DNA of 64,000 bases from Lamellibrachia columna. Its lineage: Eukaryota; Annelida; Polychaeta; Sabellida; Siboglinidae. The stretch lies in the NCBI GenBank assembly GCA_963662155.1, contig OY759266.1:58446010-58510009 (forward strand), written 5' to 3'. Position 1 is the first letter of the stretch; every line of letters begins with the position of its first letter. This document shows, in pieces, positions 44,798-56,700 of this stretch. A program made the position numbers and the translations under genes. The notes below the pieces were generated by a model. It saw only the letters and a list, made by a program, of their open reading frames with translations, did no database searches and had not been told where the DNA came from.

Positions 44798-47700
44798 CTA
44801 TGATTTCTTGTGTAGTTTCTTCTTGAGTTTCTTCTGCACCCCCAAGGCCTCCTCTGTGTCCAGTTCATCCTCCCCCTGGTGGAACCGCTTCCCCTTCCCC
44901 TTCTTCCCGTGCTGTTCACTCATCTCCTGCGAAAGGAATCACAACATGAGGCAATCAACGCTATAGTGTTTAGTCAGTCAGTCGGTCAGTGTTAACAACA
45001 TACTCATTCCACAATCACACTGAGTCGTTCACTTACTAGCCCATCAACTCATTCCATAATCACACTCATTCACTTACTAGCCCATCGACTCATTTGTTCA
45101 CTTATCAACTCACTCACTCTCCTGTTGATGCACCAAATAACTGGCAGAATGCCAAATCGACCCATCCTTATTTATTCATTCAATTACTCATTTATCAATG
45201 TGTACCATAAAACATTTACGAAGAATAATTTCAAATAAATACCTGAATACAAGATTTCATTTAACTTTCTCATCTATAATAACATCTACCATGCAATGTC
45301 CTTTTTTGTGCAAACATATTGGGGAAACAACTACATGATTTTCGTAGAAAGACGACCTAGAGGACCGTACCATGCGAGCGTATCTCTGGGCCTCCGTCAC
45401 CCGCTCCATCAACATCATCACTTCCTCCTCCTCTGTCTTATACAGAGGCAGCTTCTTGCCAATCAGATGCTCAATTCTCTGAAACAGCTCCACGTCGTAT
45501 CTACAAACAGACCGACACAATTCACGGGATCAGATTCTTTGTCTTTAAAAATAAAGTCGGAAATCATATCTATTGGCAACACTAATACAAAATTGCAGAG
45601 CAGAAGTATTGAACAAGGCCCACATTGAACAAGGCCCACATTGAACAAGGCCCACATTAAAGATACAAAGTCTGATTGTTTTTATTGTAAAATCATGTTA
45701 GTGTATAGACCATACCTATTCTAACATCTTGAGATACTTATGTTAAGAATATGAGTCCAGCAAAAGTAGTAACTGATTTGCCAACATCACTCAGCTGTTA
45801 TATAATATAGATAAAATTGTGATTATGTTTACTGTTTGTTTGTGCAAATCTAACAGCAAATTGTTTATGTCAACTTCTTCCGAGGCAGTAATGGCTGTAA
45901 CTTTCTTATGCTAGCAGCAGCCTACCTTGTATGCCCCAAACATAGCATCACACTTTGATTCACTATATAATAATACACACCAGCTTCTGAGCCTGTGTAA
46001 ATGTGTGTAGATGTCACATATAACAATAATAATATAACTTCTAGAGCACGTAAATCTTCATGGACCCAAGCTCAGAGTCCACAACAAAGCAGAATTGCTA
46101 AGCATGACATAATGAACAGGGACGCACAAAAGTAATCATCAGAGCGAGGGATTGCCAAGGATTCATGACATAATGAACAGGGACGCACAAAAGTAATCAT
46201 CAAAGCGAGGGATCGCCAAGGATTCATGACATAATGAACAGGGACGCACAAAAGTAATCATCAGAGCGAGGGATCGCCAAGGATTCATGACATAATGAAC
46301 AGGGACGCACAAAAGTAATCATCAGAGCGAGGGATTGCCAAGGATTCATGAAATAATGAACAGGGACGCACAAAAGTAATCATCAGAGCGAGGGATCGCC
46401 AAGGATTCATGACATAATGAACAGGGACGCACAAAAGTAATCATCAGAGCGAGGGATCGCCAAGGATTCATGACATAATGAACAGGGACGCACAAAAGTA
46501 ATCATCAGAGCGAGGGATCGCCAAGGATTCATGACATAATGAACAGGGACGCACAAAAGTAATCATCAGAGCGAGGGATCGCCAAGGATTCATGACATAA
46601 TGAACAGGGACGCACAAAAGTAATCATCAGAGCGAGGGATCGCCAAGGATTCATGACATAATGAACAGGGACGCACAAAAGTAATCATCAGAGCGAGGGA
46701 TCGCCAAGGATTCATGACATAATGAACAGGGATGCACAAAAGTAATCATCAGAGCGAGAGATCGCCAAGGATTCATGACATAATGAACAGGGACGCACAA
46801 AAGTAATCATCAGAGCGAGGGATCGCCAAGGATTCATGACATAATGAACAGGGACGCACAAAAGTAATCATCAGAGCGAGGGATTGCCAAGGATTCATGA
46901 CATAATGAACAGGGACGCACAACAGTAATCATCAGAGCGAGGGATCGCCAAGGATTCATGACATAATGAACAGGGACGCACAAAAGTAATCATCAGAGCG
47001 AGGGATCGCCAGGGATTCATGACATAATGAACAGGGACGCACAAAAGTAATCATCAGAGCGAGGGATCGCCAAGGATTCATGACATAATGAACAGGGACG
47101 CACAAAAGTAATCATCAGAGCGAGGGATCGCCAAGGATTCTTGACATAATGAACAGGGACGCACAAAAGTAATCATCAGAGCGAGGGATTGCCAAGGATT
47201 CATGACATAATGAACAGGGACGCACAAAAGTAATCATCAGAGCGAGGGATCGCCAAGGATTCATGACATAATGAACAGGGACGCACAAAAGTAATCATCA
47301 GAGCGAGGGATCGCCAAGGATTCATGACATAATGAACAGGGACGCACAAAAGTAATAATCAGAGCGAGGGATTGCCAAGGATTCATGACATAATGAACAG
47401 GGACGCACAAAAGTAATCATCAGAGTGAGGGATCGCCAAGGATTCATGTTGAAAATGCAATTTTTAAAAAATGTCTTGAGATTTTTTGTGGAAGGTAGCT
47501 ATAGTTTCTGATGAGTTTAAGATGGTGGGGAGTTCATTCCAGAGCACTAGTTGAGCTTAGTTTCAGAAACAATAAGCTGTTGTAATACAAATGCCTGGGG
47601 ATGTTTGAAAGACGCAGGAGATTAGCAAGTCCGACACGCAAGTTGTGCCTGACCCTATCACAGCAACACAAGGTAATCTATACATGCTTACTGCGTCACG

Positions 47701-50700
47701 AAGGTGATTGCCTTGCCAGAGCGCCCTGCCCTTGCTGTGCGCCCCACACGGTGGATGTAATCCTTCGAGTGGGTTGGGATGTCAAGGTTCAACACAAGGT
47801 CAACATGGGGAATGTCAAGCCCCCTACAAACATAATCAACTGTGACAAATTGTTAACAAGTAATTTGATTGCCATCCAAAGAATGTCAAGCACTTTACAA
47901 ATGTAATCAAGTTAAATCAACCATTACAAATTGTTAATAAGTAATATGATTTCCATCTAAAGCAACGAAGTAGACAAGTAAGGCAGGTGCCAGGTAATGA
48001 CAATGTGACTTGTTTGAAAAACTACTGGAAAATCCAAACATTTTCTATTTCATATTTCCAAGTAAAAAAATTATTGATGTTAAAACCTACTTTTCAAAAT
48101 TGTAGATTGTGAATATATTTGGCTCATAATAAATGGCAGTCCCACATCTTAATTGGGGACAAACAAAGAACCACATGCACCTGATTACTACCCCCAGTGC
48201 CTGCAAAAAGGCCAATTTGGTATAACATTCTGGCTAGGTTGGCTTGTCGCCTCACAAGAATACATAGTAACCACAGTTTTTATGAAATCTTACAAATTTT
48301 TCCAGAAATAAGTTGTATCAAGTTACTATGTAGAAACTAAAGATATTTCATAAAACTTCTCTTTAAATATATATATATATATAAGTGCAGGAGCGTGTAA
48401 TTATTAAATTTTTTTTTTCAAATAATAGAAAACTGACACCCAGATCAATTTCTCCAATTTCAATTTTATAACCTAAATAATGAATTATTCCAACTTCCTG
48501 TACATGGTCATTTATGTAGGGTATACGGAGTTGTTCATAAATTCACATAAACGCTCATTGCTATAATCAGGCAGTGATACTGTTCATGTGACCAGAGTAA
48601 CTGTTGTCTTACCGACTAGCGACATCTGTGGCCACAAGGATGGATCTCGTCTGACTCTTGAACTTGTTGAGAGCCCCGAGGCGCTTGGCCTGAGAACACA
48701 CCATCCCTTATACAGGTGAGACAAACTTGTGGCATTAAATAAACGCTGCTGCATCTACTTAATGCACAGAATCCAGAGTTTCAGATTAGAAACATCTTAT
48801 ATGTAACTAGCTGAGTTGTCTGGCATTGCATAGGACAAAAAGGCTGCCACTGCAAGAGCTTATGACTCCTTGTACTACTTATGACTCCTTGTACTACTTA
48901 TGACTCCTTGTACTACTCAGTACAGTTTTGGTAGTGCAACGACAACTTCACGCTCCAAAAGTCATGTACAATTGCTGGTTTCACGAAGGGTTCGGTGGAC
49001 ATACGAGGGAACAGAGAGACAGAGTCACAAACTTCTTTATATCAAAGATAAGCCAAGCTCTGCAATGTTCTGTTTGTTGAACCAGTAATTGTGGTCAATG
49101 AGCAAGAACACATTAGCTTGTACCGGTGCACTTCCACAGTCTCTTTCATATGACAAAAACGTTTCCTATTTACATGAATTTCTTATGGTGTATACTTGTT
49201 TCAGGGGTATAGCTGCAAAGGCAAGACTGGGATCTACATACCTGCCCCATCTGCCCATGTAGGGGTATGGCCATAAAGCCAAGGTTTCGTATCATGAGAG
49301 CGACGCGCTGTGTGTTGGCGCACGTGCTACAGAACACCATGAAGGAGTTGCCAGCAAGCTCGTTGAGGACGTGTACCAGGTAGACATCCTGAAAGGCAAA
49401 CATCACTAGTCAACATCATTGCAGACAGCTGAACCAACTCTTGGTCCATCTCAGCCTAGCTGTTTCGCCTAAGGTGCACACTAGCCTCACAGTCAGACCT
49501 AGATGCACCTGGACCTAGCTCACCACTGTCACCAGACATAACACTTGTGTGTTAGAGTTCTAGTGTCCAGTCAGTGCATTTACATATTTTCATAAGGTAG
49601 TACAGCTGTAATAAGAAATTGAGATGACTGTACTTTAGCACTGACATCCAGGCATTCATCTAAACAGATCATTAAATAAAGCATGTTACATGCTATGTGC
49701 CACACATTATTTGGTATGTACAACCATTACTTGGATGGTACATATTAAAATGTACAAGTTGTTTTGTATGCACAACATGATGCTTCAAGTATACAAATAC
49801 CACTTAATGAAAGGTTGTGCACATTCAGTGCAAACTATTTCTAATTACCTTGAACTTTGCGGGAATAAAGAGATAGTACTGCTGTAGTTTCTCCACTGTC
49901 TGGTACTTGGTCGACACCTCCACCTTTATAGGGTTCTTCAGCGACGCCCTCTGGAGTTTGGCCACCTGTCACACATCACGTCAATACAAGTAATCACAAG
50001 CAATTTTAACTTATTACACTATGGTTGTATCATGTAATCAGTTACACATGTGAAATGATTACAACGAGAGGAACATTTTCAGTTGCATTGCAGATTCATC
50101 GGATGTTTACCAATCTCTACACTGCTTCTAGCACATGTACTCAGGTAATGTAAATCTAAACTAAAAATGTTGTCAGTTTAATGACATCTACAACTGGTAC
50201 AGAAAATAATGTAACCATTACTGTATTATAGATTTTACACAAAACAAATATTACTGCAGATATAGAAAATTCTACTGATTAGGTTTTTCACTAATCAAGC
50301 CACATTACCTTCTTTGTCATAGTTGCAGAGTACAAGTATGTATGCCGTTCCCGTGGAATGACCTTCAAGATCTTATCAACCTACAAAACCAATACTATGA
50401 AAGAAACAAGTTCCTGATTAGCAGTCTTAGAAATTAAGTATTGCTAGGCGCTAGGCAAGATTTTGTTCAAAAGCATTTCCATATGTTACATGTGTGAATA
50501 AATATATAAAATTAAACACATTGTACATTTCTGTATGTTGTATGCACATTTATAGAAAATGGTTCAACTCAACAAGAGTTTTATAAAATGTGTTTTTCAC
50601 TTCACTTACGAAAGAACAGGTTAACATTAAAATATTTATCACATCAATTTTATTTGTGATGATCTTACCTCGGCTTCAAAGTCCATATTTAAAATTCTGT

Positions 50701-53700
50701 CAGCTTCATCCATCACCTAAAATATTTAAAACAGAAAAATATAATATTTAAAATATATCATTCACTTCAATACTAATTAGACAATGCCAAGCAGTGACAC
50801 GCATTGATGCAAAAAAAATTTTTTTTACAGTTTCGCCACCAGGTGATTCCAAGCCATGTCATCGGTGTTATCACAAGTGTTATCAAGTGTAACTAATCAA
50901 AAGAGAAGTATTATGAATGTGTTTAAAGTTTTTTTTATCATAACAACAGTCATGCTTGAACAATTACAAGGATAAGAAGGAACCAGCCAACGGACAAATA
51001 AAATATCTGGTGAAACGTCAGAAAATGAAATGCACTAAGATAAACAACATATGACATCCACGACAATCAAAAGGAAACAACATATGCAGCATCACTTCAA
51101 TAAGTCTGCTTATTTCAAAGTCAATAAATTGGTTCTTACCAGATACTTGAGTGCCCGGAGACTAAACCCTTTTGTGTTTTCTAAATGATCCACCAAGCGG
51201 CCTGGCGTAGCTAGAATATATATTTCCAACCATATATATATACAGAAGCATAAAAGGTTGAGTTAAAAAACATTTATAAAACAGTTCTGTTGACCCAAAG
51301 CTTAACTGATGCAACATTAAAGTGCCCATGACAGAGTTTTTGCTCATATTCCAAATAAAAAATCTGAAACTAATTCATGTGCTCAGTTTTGGCGAATTAG
51401 ATATATAGAGTTATACTTTAGAAACGTTTGCAATTACTGCCATGAAATGAGTTTTCTTTTGAGAGAAACCGACTCCTGGGAGACATACAACTACCAAAGT
51501 CTGTACTTATTTACGTTAAAATTGTTCTCAATGTTATGCATTTTTCCTATGATTGTTAAAAGTTCCATTCCAGAATTGGTGTTTCAATTCCAATGTAATT
51601 GACCCCAAGCCTGATTGTATTACTGTGAAGGTATTCTAATGTATTGCTGCTTTTTTCAAAGAGAATCAGAACTTGCTGCAACTGCTTCATAGGCACTTTA
51701 CTATTACAACAGCAAAAACAAAATGATGTTCCCCATAAACTCAATCAAGAACTTCACAACAAAAACTGCATCTACTCTAATATGACATTCAATGTACCGC
51801 TGATCAGGATAAAAATCAGAGTCATAATAAAGTTGGTTTACAGCTGATGACAATCAAGATCTGTCATTACTGGTGATGCCATCAAAATTATCTTATTCTG
51901 ATAGAGAAACAGGAATGACGTAAGTACCGCAAAGCTTTTTGATTTTGTAAAACCTGGTAACTAAACGTCCGTAGTGTCCATGTTGGATCCATACATTCTT
52001 ATTCAAGTTCTGTTAATAAACAGGCAAATTGATCGAGTGAGTTGTACTCACCAATGATGATGTGAGGTTTCTTTGCGAGCATCAGAGACTGTGTCATTGT
52101 GTCTATTCCTCCTACAATAACAGCTACAAAAACATCCATGCATGAGTTTCAGGCTTTATATTACTTACAATAACAGCTACAAAAAGAACTTCCATCCATG
52201 ATTTTCAGGCTTTCTATTCCCCTACAATAACAGCTACAAAAAGAACTTCCATACATGAGTTTCAGGCTTTCTATTCCTCTACAATAACAGCTACAAAAAG
52301 AACTTCCATCCATGTGTTTCAGGCTTTCTATTCCTCTACAATAACAGCTACAAAAAGAACTTCCATCTATGAGTTTCAGGCTTTCTATTCCTCTACAATA
52401 ACAGCTACAAAAAGAACTTCCATCCATGAGTTTCAGGCTTTCTATTCCTCTACAATAACAGCTACAAAAAGAACTTCCACCCATGAGTTTCAGGCTTTCT
52501 ATTCCCCTACAATCATCATCATCATCATGCTGTCAGTCGCTATGCGACAAAGACTGCTTTCATTTCTTGACCGCCGTTCTCCATTTAGCTCTCTGCTGTG
52601 AGAGTGATGTCCATGAGTCGGTCTTTATGTCTCTCAGCTTGAGGTTTCTCTTGATGGTATCCTTGAACCGGAGATGAGGGCGTCCTCTCTGTCTGTGACC
52701 AGAAGACAATTGAGAGTAGAGGATCTGCTTTGGTAGCCTCTGTGATGGCATCCTCATGAGGTGTCCAGTCCACAGGAGATTCTTTTGTATCAGAAGATCT
52801 TCCATAGAGGGCAGCCCTATCCGACCGAGTATTTCCTTGTTTGTCACTTTGTCCTTCCAGGTTAGCCTCATGATCGAACGCAGATGTCGCATCATGAAGG
52901 CATGCAGCTTTTTCACCTGTCGTTTGTACACTGTCCAGGCCTCGGCTCCGTATAGTAAGGTGGATAGCACAATTGCGCGGTAGATCTTGCCTTTGACCCG
53001 CGTGGACACATGGTGGTTGTTCCAGAGTCTCTGGCGTAATCGGCCAAAAGATGCGCTAGCCTTGGCCATCCTCCTCTGTATTTCAGCATCAATGCGTCCA
53101 TCATTTGATATAGTGCTTCCGAGGTAGGTGAATTCCGGAACAGAGTTCAGCTTGTTTCCATCAACCATGATATCCTCCTCTCGGGTTCTTGTAGAGTTGG
53201 GTTGGTACAGCACTTCTGTCTTCTTGATGTTAATCTTCAGGCCGAACTTCTTTGATGCATCGGAGAAAGCATCCACTATTCTCTGGATCTCTTGAGCAGA
53301 GTGGGCAACCAGTGCACTGTCATCTGCGTATAGCAGCTCTCTCACAAGTATCTGGGTAGTCTTGGTCTTCGCTCTGAAGTGTGCGACGTTGAATAGGTCA
53401 GCGCTCTGTCTAGACTGTATATAGACGCCATCTCCCATGCCTCGGAAAGCCTCGACGAGCATTGCTGATAGGAAGATGGAGAAGAGCGTGGGGGCCAGTA
53501 CACAGCCTTGCTTGACACCATTGGTAACACCGAACGTTTCCGAGACTTCCCCTCCGACACTCACATTCGCCATCATTCCCGTATGTAGAGCCTCGATCAT
53601 GGTTGTGAACTTCTCTGGGCATCCATATTTCCTCAGTAGCTGCCATAGCCCGGTCCTCCCGACTGTATCAAACGCCTTCGTGAAGTCGACAAATACCATG

Positions 53701-56700
53701 TACAGTGGTCGGTCCTGCTCAGTGCACTTTTCTTGTAGTTGTCGGAGACAAAATATCATATCCATTGTGCTCCGGTTGGATCTGAAGCCACACTGTGTCT
53801 CCGGAACTACTTCTGGTGTTATGTGAATAGATAGTCTGTTGAGCAGGATCCTGGCGAAGATCTTGCCTGCTATGGAAAGAAGAGAGATTCCTCTGTAGTT
53901 CCCACAGTCTGTTCGATCTCCTTTCTTGTAGATGGTTACAATGCTGGCATCCTTCCACGCTTGTGGTACAGAACCCTCCTCCCAGGCTTTGGTGATTAGT
54001 TGGTGCAGTCTGTTGGACAGATTGTCTCCTCCGTGCTTCCATACTTCAGCAGGAATTCCGTCACTCCCAGGTGCTTTGCCATCTTTCAGGCCGGCGATTG
54101 CTCTAGTCATCTCATCCATGTTTGGAATCTCATCAAGGCATGTGTTGGTAATGCGCTGCTGGATGTTGACAAGAGCTTCATGTTCTATGTCGCCAGGGAC
54201 GTTGAGTAGTTTTTGGAAGTGTTCACTCCATCTTGCCACAACTCTCTTGCTGTCGGAGAAGGTCTCCGTTCCATCTGTTGACTTCAGGTGAACAGGTCCC
54301 TTTTTCGCGGGTCCCCACACTTCCTTCAGTCCACTGTAAAAGCCCTTCATGTCGTTTCTGTCTGCAGCTCTCTGCAGCTCCTCTGCCTTCATTTCCCACC
54401 AGTCTGACTTCAGGGCACGGATGCGTTTTTGTAGCAGTCTGCAGGCATCTTTGTACGCTGCAATGGTGGATCTAGTACTCCTGGTCTGCAACACTCTCTG
54501 GTGGGATTGGTCTCTTCTGCTCATAAGATTCTGTAGCTCCTGGTCGTTGGGGTCGAACCAGTCCTGGTGTTTTCTGTCTGGCTTGCCGAGAAATGTTTTA
54601 GCTGTGTTGTATACTACCTGCTGCAGAGCTGCCCATTCCTCATCTGGTGTTGAGCTTTCCTTCTCTTCCCATTGGGCAAGAGCGCTGTCCATCTCCTGCT
54701 TGAAGCTCTCCCTATGGCTGATGGTACGTAGTTTTGCTGTGTTGAGCTTGGTCGGTTTTCTTACCCCTTGCCTGTTGTGCTTTTGTCTTATTCTGAATGC
54801 CACTTTTGACCTCAGCATATGGTGATCAGTCCAGCAGTTAGCTCCACGCATGGCTCGAGTACTGTGGATGTCCATCTTATCCCGACACCTCGTGATGATG
54901 AAGTCGATCATATGCCAGTGTCCGGAACGAGGATGCATCCAGGTGGTCTTGCGTTCATCCTTCTGCTTGAACATGGTGTTCGTCACTATCAGTCCGAACT
55001 CAGAGCACAGAGCCAGTAGAAGCTCGCCATTGGAGTTGCGTTTCCCGATCCCATATTTGCCCATGACCATTGGCCATTTGTCATTGTCTCTTCCTATCCT
55101 TGCATTGAAGTCTCCTATCAGCAGTAGCTTATCGGTACGAGGGATGTCTCTGAGCGTACTTGACAGCTGGTTGTAGAAAGCCTCCTTGTTATCGTCCGGG
55201 TTTGTCATTGTTGGAGCGTAAACACTGATAATTGTAGCATAGTTGTCTTTGCTCAGAGGTAGTCTCATCATCATGATTCTGTCACTTACTGGCCGTGGCA
55301 TTTCTGTCAGCTTTGTCACGATGTCCTTTTTGATAGCAAAGCCCACTCCAGCCTCCCTTCTCTCTCCTTTGGGTCTGCCACTCCAGAAGAAAGAGTATTC
55401 CAAGTCATTAAGACTACCAGACTCTGAGAACCTTGTTTCGCACAGGGCGGCGATGTCGATATTGTACTTGGCGAGTTCCATTGCTACTAGTGCAGTACGT
55501 CTTTCCGGTCGGTCGGCTGCTTCTCGGTCGAGGAGAGTCCTGACGTTCCATTGAGCAATTGTCAATAGTTGTGCTCTTCCTAGCTGATTTTTCACTGTCG
55601 ACGGAAGATGAGGTCGAGCAGCGCGGTCCTTGGTAACCCGGGCGACGACCGGTCCGGTATGGTAATTCGTGCGGTTGTGCATTTCATGAGAGCTGCTTGC
55701 AAACAGTGTTGAAGTGCTGCTGGCTTTTGCAAGTTACTAGCGGCACTCTCTCGGGGAGCAAATAGAGGTCTCACACCGGCAAGAACACGTCAAGACAGGC
55801 GCGAGCTATTTGTCCCTGCAGTGGCTGGTCGGGAGATGTTGGGAGTTCCATTCATCAACCGCCCTTGATGCTGCCACAGTGACATGGTTTTCTGTTAGGG
55901 TTTGCTCCCTTAGCCTTCAGTTCTGTCGAGAACCTGTATCACAAGGCAGTGATTTTCAACTCTGCAATGCAGGGGCGTCAAACTCCCTGAGGTATTGTAG
56001 TACCAAACAATAACAGCTACAAAAAGAACCTCCATCCATGAGTTTCAGGCTTTCAGTACATTCAGACAAACACAGCCCTCATGATCAGAGTCAGTTGAGG
56101 GAAAAAATCATGAATGACTCACTACCAAGGATTATGTTGGAAATGCAATTTCAAAAAAATACATCTTAAGATATTTGCTGAATGTATTAAGGTGGTGGAG
56201 AACTCATTGCAGATTTTATGCACATCTACAGAGAAAGTGTGTTTGCTCAGGTTGAGCTTAGTTTATATGTACACTATAATTAATATCAGTCAACAAGGAT
56301 AAAAGAATCGGAGCATTTGAACAACTGAGTCTAGAACATTATAATGCCATTCCACAAACTTCTAATAAGTGTTTAAATAAATCAATAGCTCCTTATAAAA
56401 TTTGGTTGTTTATAACCAAAATAGAATTTCATTATGGCCAACATACCACATTTTACTCCAATTGAAGAGCCAAGTGCTTCGAACTGTTCTGAAATTTGAA
56501 ATGCCAGTTCTCTTGTCGGTGTGAGAACCAGGGCATAGAGCCGCTGCGGGTTGTCGAGTAATGTCTGTAGAATTGGAAGGGCAAATGCCCCAGTCTTGCC
56601 AGACCCCGTCTCAGCCAAACCAATGATGTCGGCTCCTACAAAATGACCAGTTCATTTGTGAATGCCTGAAGTAAACAACATGTATAAATACTTTATTATG

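Noticed and set aside
52560..55682. Host gene (such ORFs are often annotated as craniofacial development protein 2-like or endonuclease-reverse transcriptase)
   Set aside because: Domain order, target duplication and microsatellite 3' tail show a LINE.
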